The notes beneath the pieces were generated by a model that saw only the letters and a list, made by a program, of their open reading frames with translations, was not told where the DNA came from and searched no databases. The position numbers and the translations under genes were made by a program. Below are positions 52,301 through 59,787 of a stretch of DNA of 64,000 nt, one piece after another. The stretch spans positions 1 through 64,000 of the forward strand of contig NZ_JAHWFK010000023.1 in NCBI RefSeq assembly GCF_019710575.1, given 5' to 3'. Position 1 is the stretch's first letter, and the number at the start of each line of letters is the position of its first letter. Source of the stretch: Paractinoplanes polyasparticus (GTDB lineage: Bacteria > Actinomycetota > Actinomycetes > Mycobacteriales > Micromonosporaceae).

Positions 52301-52969
52301 ATGACCGGGGAACAGCCCGCCTGGCGCCGGCCCACCGACCCGGAAGCCCGCTGGCCGGCCGCGCTCGCGGTCGTCGGGATGGTCGCGATCCAGATCATGC
52401 TGCCCGACCGGCTCACGCTGGGGCCGCGCTGGCTGCTGCCGGCGATCGAGGTCGTGATGGCGGTCGTGCTGGTCGCGGCCGACCCGAAGCGGATCAAGCG
52501 GGACACCCCGGCCCTGCGCATGGTCGGCCTCGGCCTGATCGTGGTGGCCAGCCTGGGCAACGCGTGGTCGGTGGCGATGCTCGTACGGGACATCCTGACC
52601 GGGCACGACACCGGCTCGGCGAGCCAGTTGGTGGCCGTCGGCGGCGCCATCTACGTGTTGAACGTGCTGTCCTTCGCGGTGTGGTTCTGGGAGCTCGACC
52701 GCGGTGGCCCGGCCCGGCGGGCGCGCGGCGAGGACCCGTACCCGGACTTCCTGTTCCCGCCGATGACGTCGCCGCAACTCGCGCCCAAGGACTGGGAGCC
52801 GTACTTCCTCGACTATCTCTATGTCGCCTTCACCAACGCGACGGCGTTCAGCCCGACCGACACGTTGCCGCTGTCGCGGTGGGCCAAGTCCGCGATGGCC
52901 CTGGAATCGGCCATCGCGCTGCTGATCGCCGTCCTGCTGATCGCCAAGGCGGTCAATGCGTTGCCTTGA
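52301..52969 (+). CDS. DUF1345-type polytopic membrane protein
   Basis: The 222-aa protein has about five to six hydrophobic helices. Its C-terminal stretch, with AFTNATAFSPTDTLPLS followed by the helix ESAIALLIAVLLIAKAVNAL, is characteristic of DUF1345. The function is unknown; the final part resembles the pore-loop pattern of two-TM channels (inference). It begins five bases after the GyrI-like gene. Confidence 0.78.
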   Translation: MTGEQPAWRRPTDPEARWPAALAVVGMVAIQIMLPDRLTLGPRWLLPAIEVVMAVVLVAADPKRIKRDTPALRMVGLGLIVVASLGNAWSVAMLVRDILTGHDTGSASQLVAVGGAIYVLNVLSFAVWFWELDRGGPARRARGEDPYPDFLFPPMTSPQLAPKDWEPYFLDYLYVAFTNATAFSPTDTLPLSRWAKSAMALESAIALLIAVLLIAKAVNALP

Positions 52970-52973
52970 TCAC

Positions 52974-52992
52974 CCACTCCAGGGTGGAGTTT
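52974..52992 (+). terminator. Short hairpin after the DUF1345 gene
   Basis: ACTCCA-GGG-TGGAGT followed by TT lies five bases after the stop. The stem is short but perfect. Confidence 0.5.
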
Positions 52993-53053
52993 GCGCGGGA
53001 CCGGCTGCGGGGTATCTGCGTGACACGGCTCTCACCCCTCGGAGGAAAACATA

Positions 53054-53272
53054 ATGCTTGCCATCGCCGCCGCAGTCGTTTTCGGTGTCTGGCTCCTGCT
53101 GGACCTGCTCGACACCAACCTGGGCGCCCCCGACCTGTTCAACTTCCAGACCATGGCCTCCCTCGGTCTGCTGCTGCTCGCCCTGTACCTGGCCGGTGTG
53201 GGCAGCGGGCCGCGGGCCGGCAACGGCTCCTCGGGCCGCCGCTTCTACGGCCGTCGCCCCGGCCGCGGCTGA
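53054..53272 (+). CDS. Small two-helix membrane protein
   Basis: The 72-aa protein has two predicted TM helices (about 3-19 and 34-49) joined by a short loop and ends in a Gly/Arg-rich basic tail. GGAGGAAAAC upstream of the ATG is a strong ribosome site, which supports it as real. No family is recognised. Confidence 0.68.
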   Translation: MLAIAAAVVFGVWLLLDLLDTNLGAPDLFNFQTMASLGLLLLALYLAGVGSGPRAGNGSSGRRFYGRRPGRG

Positions 53273-53391
53273 ACCCGTCCCCGCGCCACCACTCCGCGAG
53301 CCACCGGCGCCCCGCCTGGCACGGCTCGCACCCGGCCCGCCGCCACGTGGATTTCGCATCCCGTTCCGGCGGGCCGGTACTGTTTCCACCG

Positions 53392-55047
53392 ATGGAATCA
53401 GACGGCCTCTTCTCCCTGGCGCAGCCTGGTGGCGCCACTCAGTCCGCCGGCCCGGCGGACGGTTTCAGCTCCCCGGCCGCCGACTCCCCGCTGCCGGTAC
53501 GCATGCGACCCGCCTCGCTCGACGAGCTGGTCGGCCAGGAACACCTGCTCGCGCCCGGGGCACCGCTGCGTCAGCTGGTCACCGGAGCCAGCCCCATGTC
53601 GGTGATCCTGTGGGGTCCGCCCGGCACCGGCAAGACCACCATCGCCCACCTCGTGGCCGGCGCGACCAACCGCAAGTTCATCGCCATGTCGGCTCTGTCG
53701 GCCGGGGTCAAGGACGTGCGCGCGGTGATCGACACGGCCCGCCGCGAGCGCCGCTACGGCGGCCCGCCGACGGTCCTGTTCATCGACGAGGTGCACCGCT
53801 TCAGCAAGACCCAGCAGGACTCGCTGCTCGCCGCCGTCGAGGACAGGACGGTCACGCTGCTGGCGGCGACCACCGAGAACCCGTACTTCTCGGTCATCTC
53901 ACCCCTGCTGTCGCGCTGCGTGCTGCTGACCCTGCAGGCGCTCGACGAAGACGACGTGCGCGGCCTGCTGCGCCGCGCGGTCACCGACGAGCGCGGGCTG
54001 GGCGGCGCGGTCACGCTGTCGGCCGAGGCCGAGGAGCACCTCGTACGCCTGGCCGCGGGCGACGTGCGCAAGGCGCTCACCGCCCTGGAGGCGGCGGCCG
54101 GCTCGGCGGCCGCCCAGGGCGTGGCCGAGATCGACCTCGCCACGGCCGAGAAGGCGGTCGACGTGGCGGCCGTCCGCTACGACCGGGACGGCGACGCGCA
54201 CTACGACGTGACCAGCGCCTTCATCAAGAGCATGCGCGGCAGCGACCCCGACGCGGCCCTGCACTGGCTGGCCCGCATGCTGGTCGCGGGCGAGGACCCG
54301 AGGTTCATCGCACGCCGCATCGTGATCTTCGCCAGCGAGGACGTGGGCATGGCCGACCCGCAGGCGTTGCTGGTCGCGACGGCGGCGGCCCAGGCCGTCC
54401 AGAACGTGGGTCTGCCCGAGGCCGGGCTCAACCTGGCCCAGGCCGTGGTGCACCTGGCCACCGCCCCGAAATCCAACAGCGTCACCACGGCCATCGGCGC
54501 TGCCATGGCCGACGTGCGGGCCGGCCGTGGTGGTGCGGTGCCCTCTGCCCTGCGCGACGCGCACTACCCCGGCGCGCGCGGATTAGGGCATGGCCGGGGT
54601 TATCGCTATCCGCACGACGACCCCCGCGGGGTGGTGAAACAGCAGTATCTGCCCGACGATCTGGCCGACGCCGAGTATTACCAGCCGACCGACCACGGCG
54701 CCGAACGGGCGATCGGCGAGCGGGTGCCCCGGCTCCGGCGCATCGTCCGTGGCCGGGCAAACACGCAGCGTACGGGGGATGCTCCGGCAATCGGGACAGA
54801 CCGCGCGACGGGTGGTGCCCCGGCCGCCGATGAGGGACGCTTTGCCGCGAACATCACACCGGAGAAGTCACCGCCCCCCGTCGTGGCTGATCCGGCGCAG
54901 GACGAGCCCGAACCGACAGGCGCCGACCCCGGGGCCGCCGCTTCCGATGGGAGCGCGACCACAGCCCGGGCTGGTAGCGTCGCCGATCCGGGCCCGACCG
55001 GCACAGAAGACGACAGCGGCTCCGCCGCCGGAAAGGAACAGCCGTGA
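53392..55047 (+). CDS. rarA: Replication-associated recombination ATPase RarA (MgsA)
   Basis: RarA is an AAA+ clamp-loader-like ATPase acting at stalled forks. The 551-aa protein has Walker A GPPGTGKT (75-82), Walker B VLFIDEVHR (128-136), sensor 1 AATTENPYF, and the C-terminal MgsA domain with SEDVGMADP and PSALRDAHY. The last 105 residues (about 447-551) are a disordered Ala/Gly/Asp-rich extension not found in standard RarA. TACTGT eight bases before the ATG and no ribosome site suggest a leaderless start. Its stop overlaps the GTG of the next gene. Confidence 0.92.
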   Translation: MESDGLFSLAQPGGATQSAGPADGFSSPAADSPLPVRMRPASLDELVGQEHLLAPGAPLRQLVTGASPMSVILWGPPGTGKTTIAHLVAGATNRKFIAMSALSAGVKDVRAVIDTARRERRYGGPPTVLFIDEVHRFSKTQQDSLLAAVEDRTVTLLAATTENPYFSVISPLLSRCVLLTLQALDEDDVRGLLRRAVTDERGLGGAVTLSAEAEEHLVRLAAGDVRKALTALEAAAGSAAAQGVAEIDLATAEKAVDVAAVRYDRDGDAHYDVTSAFIKSMRGSDPDAALHWLARMLVAGEDPRFIARRIVIFASEDVGMADPQALLVATAAAQAVQNVGLPEAGLNLAQAVVHLATAPKSNSVTTAIGAAMADVRAGRGGAVPSALRDAHYPGARGLGHGRGYRYPHDDPRGVVKQQYLPDDLADAEYYQPTDHGAERAIGERVPRLRRIVRGRANTQRTGDAPAIGTDRATGGAPAADEGRFAANITPEKSPPPVVADPAQDEPEPTGADPGAAASDGSATTARAGSVADPGPTGTEDDSGSAAGKEQP

Positions 55048-58000
55048 CCCCGCGCGGTGCCGATCGGCCCGACGACGACGCTGACCTGCGCAACGAGCAG
55101 GCCGGCGGTCGAAAGGGACGCCGATTCGGCCGCGGGCGCCCGGCCGAGCCGATCGAACCCGAGGTCATCGGCCAGGAGGAAACCGGCTGGCTCGACGACC
55201 TGCGCACGGTCAAGGAACAGCGCGGCGCGATCGGCCCCGGCACGCTCGCCGGCGAGACGCGCTACAGCAAATCGGGCCGGATGGCCCCCGGCCCGGACGA
55301 CAAACCGGACGACGGCTTCCCCGCCCTGGGCGCCGACGCGACCCCCGGCCAGCCGGGCGGCAGCGGCGAACAGCCGGCGCCCGGCCACCCGGCCCCGCCG
55401 CAACCCCACCAGCCCGGCCAGGTCTCCGGAGCGCGTCCCGTCCCCGGCCAGGCCGCTCCGGGCCGGGCCGGCGTGCCGCCCCAGGGCAGCGCCCAGCCGG
55501 GCCCACCCCAGCGCGGCGCGGCCCAGGTCGGCCCTCCGCCGGGTGCTCCGCAGCGCGGCGCGGCCCAGGTCGGCCCTCCGCCGGGTGCTCCGCAGCGCGG
55601 TGCGGCCCAGGTGCCAGGACCGGGTATGCCGAGCGGACGCGTGCCGGGCCGTCCGGGTGTCGACCCGCGCGCCTTCGATGGCATGACTTCCGGGCCGATC
55701 GTGCCCGTCTCCGGCAACGCGCCCGAGGTTCCTTCGGTCCGGCCGGTGTCCCCGGCTTCGCGGCCCGTCTCCCCGGGCAGTCCGACCCGCGGTCGTGACC
55801 GCTTCCGTGCCGACGGCCCGTCGCCGGGCGGCGCCGGGCGGCCGGTGTCCGGAGCGGAATTCGGCGGGCCCGACACCGGCTCCGGCCGGCCTGTCTCGGG
55901 CGGTCCGGGCGAGTACGGCGGCGCTGGGCGCCCCGTGTCCGGTGCGCCTGGTGGTGCGAACTTCGGCGGGCGTGGGCCGGTGCCGGGTGAATACGGCGGG
56001 GCCGGCCGCCCGGTTTCGGGAGCGCCCGGTGGCGATTCCGGCCGGCACGGGTCGGCACCCGGGCGGCCCGTGTCCGGTGGGCCCGATGGTGCGAGCTTCG
56101 GCAGGCATGGCGGTGGCCACCCTGTTTCCGGTGCGCCCGGTGACGAGAACTCCGGGCGGCGAGCAGCCGGGCCGAGTGAATACGGCGGCGCGGGGCGGCC
56201 CGTGTCGGGTGCGCCCGGTGGTGCGAACTTCGGCGGGCGTGGGCCCGCGTCGGGTGAATACAGCGGCGCCGGTCGGCCGGTTTCGGGTGACCCCGGCGGT
56301 TTTGGTGGGCGCGGCTCGACCTCCGGTGACTACGGCCCGGCTGGTGCGGGGCGGCCTGTGTCCGGTGCTCCGGGTCCGGCCTTTCCTGGCGGCGGGCCGG
56401 GCTACACCGGTGCCGGCAGCGGGAGCGGGCCGATCGCCGGGCGCCACGGTCGTGGCGACGAGGACAGCCCGGGTGAGCGGACCGGACGGCACGGCACCCC
56501 GGATGCGGGGGAGCGTGGCCGGAGGCCCGGTGACTCGGGCGCCTTCGGAAGCGCACCGGACTTCACCGATCAGGACGGGCCGCGTGGCGGTGGCCGCGGC
56601 AACGTGCCCGCGCAGGGTGGCCGCGGGCCGCAAGGCCGTGGCGGCCCGGCCGGACCCGATCAGGGTGCCGCTGGTGGGCGTCATGGCGGTGCGAGTGGTC
56701 CCGGTCAGGGCGGCACTGGTGAGCGTGGTGGATCCACGGGGCGCGTTCAGGGTGGCCCCGGTGGGCGTGGCCCGGGCGGCGCCGGGACTTCCGGGCACAC
56801 CGGAGGCTTTCCGGTAACCCCGCCTGGCGGCACCGGGCCGGCGCGGGGCGCGGCTGTTGTGCCGCCGGTCGTGCCGGGGCGCGAAGGCGTCCGGGCGCCG
56901 GCGGTTCCCGGGCGGGCCGGGGCGATGGCCGGGCACACGTCCGGTGTTGTGGCTCGGCCGGGCGAGGGTTCGGGACGGGTCGGTCCGCGAGGCAACCAGC
57001 AGGGCGGTAACCAGCAAGGCGGTCAGCAGGGCGGCGGTCAGCCACAGGGCCGCGGCCGGGCGGGACAGCAAGGGCCGGGCCGGGCCGGGATGGGCACCGG
57101 CGCCATACCTGTCCGTCCGGTATCGCCGCCGGTCGGGCCGGCGTCCCCCGGCCAGCCGTTGCAGGGGCAGAGCCCTGCCGGTCAGCCTTCGCACGGGCAG
57201 AACCCCGGGGGGCAGGCACAGAGTCTTTACGGACAGGCGCCGCAGGGGCAGGCCCGCAGCCAGGACGCCCACGGCTCGGTTCCGGGTGAGTACGGCCAGC
57301 TTTCGCGCGCCGGCAGTGTTCCCGGAGCGCCGCGGGGTGAGACCGATCAGGACGACTTCGAGCGGCCACGGCACGGTGAGCCCGACCGGGTTCCCGGCGA
57401 ATACGGCCAGTTGTCGCGGGCCCAGGCCGTTCCGGGGCAGCCGCCCCGGGCCGCGTTGCCCCCGGCTGGGCGAGGCCGCGCGGGCGAGTCCAGCGGTGAG
57501 GGCCCGGGCGGCCGGGGAGCGGCCGGCCGCGGATCCCCAAGCGTCAGCCCGCCTCCGGCCGGCATGGGTCCGGGCGGTTCTTCCGGGCCGGGTAACGGTT
57601 CCTCGGGTGCGCACGCGTTGGGTGCCCGCGGAGCCTCCGGTGCTGCCGTGGTCGGCGGAATCGCCGGTGCGGCAGCCGCCGGCGCAGCCTCGGTTGGTGG
57701 CCCGGCGAGCGGCGCGGCTTCGGTTGGTGGCCCGGCGAGCGGCGCGGCTTCGGTTGGTGGCCCGGCGAGCGGCGCGGCTTCGGTTGGTGGCCCGGCGAGC
57801 GGCGCGGCCTCGGTTGGTGGCTCGGCCAGCGGCGCAGCTTCGGTGGGCGGCGCCGCAGGATCGGCGGCCGTTCGCAGCGGAGCGCCCGGCAGCGCGGCAC
57901 GGAGTGGCCCGGCAACAGGCAGTTCGGCAAGGAGCGGCCCAGGCACGGGCGGGTCGGCCAGGAGCGGTCCGGCCCGGGGCGCGGCCGGTGCGGCCTCGGT

Positions 58001-58925
58001 CGGTGGTGGCGCGGCCGGTGCAGCTTCGGTCGGGGCGGCCTCCGTCGGCGCTCCGGGGGCGGCCAAGGCGGCCGCCCGCGTGGGGGCTGCCGCGGTTGTC
58101 GCGCGGCCGGACGCGCCCGGCCGGGCTGCGGTCGACAGTGGTGCGAACGCGGACGGCGTACCCCCAAGGAGTGAAGCCGGCGCGGCCCGGGTGAGCTCCC
58201 CCGTGATCGGCGCCAAGGCCGCCGCGGCGAAAGCCGCCGCCGAGGCCGGCGACGACGACGAGCGCGGCGGCGGATTCCTGGACCGACTGCGCACCCAGCG
58301 CAAGCTCCGCATGGTGAGCCTGATCTCGCTGGCTGTCGTCGTGCTGGTCGTGCTGCCCGCCTTCTTCGGGCTGCGGGCGGCCAGCAACGACCCGGTCTTC
58401 GGCTCGCTCGACTCGCTCGACGTTCCGGCGTGGGCCGAGCAGAAGGTCGACGACAAGAGCGACGGCAGCCGGTGGTGCTTCATCGACTGCACGTTCCGGG
58501 AGCGCACCGCCGAGTCGCAGAAGTCCATCGAAGAGACCACCGCGGCGTACACCTCGGCCCTGACCAGCGCCGGATGGGCGCCGTGGAAGGTCGTCGAGTG
58601 CCCCGAGGTGCCGATCCCGGAGGGCGACAAGACCACCTACAGCTGCTTCAAGCGCGACGAGTTCACACTGGACCTGCGGGTCAGTCAGCCCGAGTGCCAG
58701 GTCGACCAGGTCGCCGCGAACGACCCGTCCGTGGCCGGGGCCACCGCGCCGCCGCCACCGGCCAAGGGCCAGTGTGTCGGGTCGGCCGTGAGCATCAAGG
58801 TGCAGAACGCCATCGCCGACTCCCGCGGCAAGCCGGACCCGCAGAAGAGTCCGCTCATCGGCGAGACTCCCGACACGGTCATCACGGAAGATCCGCTCCT
58901 GGAGCCGACACCCTCGGCGTCGTGA
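55044..58925 (+). CDS. Giant low-complexity Pro/Gly/Ala-rich protein with one TM and a Cys-containing C-terminal domain
   Basis: The 1293-aa protein is not in a family I recognise. Residues 1-85 are charged; about 90-1070 are Gly/Pro/Ala-rich and disordered. Repeats include nine or so R-P-V-S-G units (about 265-455), paired V-P-G-E-Y-G-Q-L-S-R-A units (about 750-800) and decamers of ASVGGPASGA (about 880-935). A basic stretch precedes one TM (about 1087-1109). The extracytoplasmic end has seven Cys (RWCFIDC, VECPEVP, YSCFKRDE, PECQ, GQCV). GTG start overlaps the rarA stop (GTGA). Confidence 0.82.
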   Translation: MTPRGADRPDDDADLRNEQAGGRKGRRFGRGRPAEPIEPEVIGQEETGWLDDLRTVKEQRGAIGPGTLAGETRYSKSGRMAPGPDDKPDDGFPALGADATPGQPGGSGEQPAPGHPAPPQPHQPGQVSGARPVPGQAAPGRAGVPPQGSAQPGPPQRGAAQVGPPPGAPQRGAAQVGPPPGAPQRGAAQVPGPGMPSGRVPGRPGVDPRAFDGMTSGPIVPVSGNAPEVPSVRPVSPASRPVSPGSPTRGRDRFRADGPSPGGAGRPVSGAEFGGPDTGSGRPVSGGPGEYGGAGRPVSGAPGGANFGGRGPVPGEYGGAGRPVSGAPGGDSGRHGSAPGRPVSGGPDGASFGRHGGGHPVSGAPGDENSGRRAAGPSEYGGAGRPVSGAPGGANFGGRGPASGEYSGAGRPVSGDPGGFGGRGSTSGDYGPAGAGRPVSGAPGPAFPGGGPGYTGAGSGSGPIAGRHGRGDEDSPGERTGRHGTPDAGERGRRPGDSGAFGSAPDFTDQDGPRGGGRGNVPAQGGRGPQGRGGPAGPDQGAAGGRHGGASGPGQGGTGERGGSTGRVQGGPGGRGPGGAGTSGHTGGFPVTPPGGTGPARGAAVVPPVVPGREGVRAPAVPGRAGAMAGHTSGVVARPGEGSGRVGPRGNQQGGNQQGGQQGGGQPQGRGRAGQQGPGRAGMGTGAIPVRPVSPPVGPASPGQPLQGQSPAGQPSHGQNPGGQAQSLYGQAPQGQARSQDAHGSVPGEYGQLSRAGSVPGAPRGETDQDDFERPRHGEPDRVPGEYGQLSRAQAVPGQPPRAALPPAGRGRAGESSGEGPGGRGAAGRGSPSVSPPPAGMGPGGSSGPGNGSSGAHALGARGASGAAVVGGIAGAAAAGAASVGGPASGAASVGGPASGAASVGGPASGAASVGGPASGAASVGGSASGAASVGGAAGSAAVRSGAPGSAARSGPATGSSARSGPGTGGSARSGPARGAAGAASVGGGAAGAASVGAASVGAPGAAKAAARVGAAAVVARPDAPGRAAVDSGANADGVPPRSEAGAARVSSPVIGAKAAAAKAAAEAGDDDERGGGFLDRLRTQRKLRMVSLISLAVVVLVVLPAFFGLRAASNDPVFGSLDSLDVPAWAEQKVDDKSDGSRWCFIDCTFRERTAESQKSIEETTAAYTSALTSAGWAPWKVVECPEVPIPEGDKTTYSCFKRDEFTLDLRVSQPECQVDQVAANDPSVAGATAPPPPAKGQCVGSAVSIKVQNAIADSRGKPDPQKSPLIGETPDTVITEDPLLEPTPSAS
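57691..57840. repeat. 30-bp tandem repeat, five units, inside the giant gene
   Basis: Units start at 57691, 57721, 57751, 57781 and 57811. The first four are almost identical (CGGTTGGTGGCCCGGCGAGC at the start of each); the fifth has diverged. They encode ten-residue SVGGPASGAA repeats. Near-identity at synonymous positions points to recent slippage. Confidence 0.92.
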
Positions 58926-59001
58926 CGCGGGCTGAGGTCACGGACGGTAGGGTCTGCACGTTGCCACGCCGAATAGTGACCTTGTAAGGGAGACGCGCCT
59001 G

Positions 59002-59454
59002 ATGGACGCCGGAGAAATCGCAGGCCTGATCGCGGCGGGCGCCTTTCTGATGCTCGTCATCGTGCTCGCCGTGCCGATCCTGAAGCTGGGCCGGACGGTC
59101 GACGCCGCCACCCGCGCGATCAACGACGTGACCGACCGCACGGGCCCGCTGCTGACCGACGTGAACGAGACCGTCCGCAGCGTGAACGCCACCCTGGGGC
59201 AGGCGCAGGTCTCACTGGACACTGTGAACGTGCAGCTCGCCAAGGTCGACACGATCACCGAGCACGCCGCGCACGTCACCGCCAACGTGGCCAACCTGTC
59301 CACCGTCGTCGCCGCGGCCGCCGCCAACCCGCTGGTCAAGGTGGCCTCGTTCGGGTACGGCCTGCGCAAGACCGTTGCGGCCCGCCGCAACGCCGAGGAG
59401 GCGCGCGAGGTGCGCGAGACCCTCAAGCAGCGCCGCAAGGCCGCCCGCCGCTGA
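59002..59454 (+). CDS. DUF948-family membrane protein
   Basis: The 150-aa protein has an N-terminal TM (about 8-27) followed by a long helical, coiled-coil-like region (VTDRTGPLLTDVNETVRSVN onward) as in DUF948. The C-terminus is basic. Genes of this family sit directly upstream of alaS in many actinobacteria. The function is unknown. Confidence 0.85.
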   Translation: MDAGEIAGLIAAGAFLMLVIVLAVPILKLGRTVDAATRAINDVTDRTGPLLTDVNETVRSVNATLGQAQVSLDTVNVQLAKVDTITEHAAHVTANVANLSTVVAAAAANPLVKVASFGYGLRKTVAARRNAEEAREVRETLKQRRKAARR

Positions 59455-59456
59455 TC

Positions 59457-59493
59457 GCACGGCTGCGTCAGAAGGCGCACGGCTGCGTCAGAA
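59457..59493. repeat. Two 17-bp direct repeats before the DUF6167 gene
   Basis: GCACGGCTGCGTCAGAA occurs at 59457-59473 and 59477-59493, with a further TCAGAA at 59498. They fill the gap between the DUF948 and DUF6167 genes. Confidence 0.8.
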
Positions 59494-59517
59494 CTCTTCA
59501 GAAGGGAACCACCCGCT

Positions 59518-59787
59518 ATGAAGCGGCTGCTCTGGCTGGGCGTGGGCCTGGCCGTCGGTGCGATCGTCGTCCGCAAGCTGACTCAGAAGGCGAACGAGTT
59601 CACCCCCACCGGCATCGCCACCTCCTTGTCGCAATCCGCTGGCGGCGTGGTCGAGTCGGTGCGTAGCTTCGTGGATGACGTCCGCGTGCTCGCGGCTGAT
59701 CGCGAGGAACAGATCAACGAGGCGTTCGCCAAGGGTGAGCTGTACGTGGACGAGGACGGCCAGGACGGCCAGGAGGGGAACCGATGA
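59518..59787 (+). CDS. DUF6167-like small membrane protein
   Basis: The 89-aa protein has one N-terminal TM (about 3-19), an amphipathic region containing SVRSFVDDVRVLAADREEQI, and an acidic tail. It matches the small proteins found between DUF948 genes and alaS. Its stop overlaps the alaS ATG. Confidence 0.8.
   Translation: MKRLLWLGVGLAVGAIVVRKLTQKANEFTPTGIATSLSQSAGGVVESVRSFVDDVRVLAADREEQINEAFAKGELYVDEDGQDGQEGNR

Noticed and set aside
57691..57840. Regular 30-bp repeats as a CRISPR array
   Set aside because: Units are directly adjacent without unique spacers and lie in frame in a coding sequence, encoding a decapeptide repeat.
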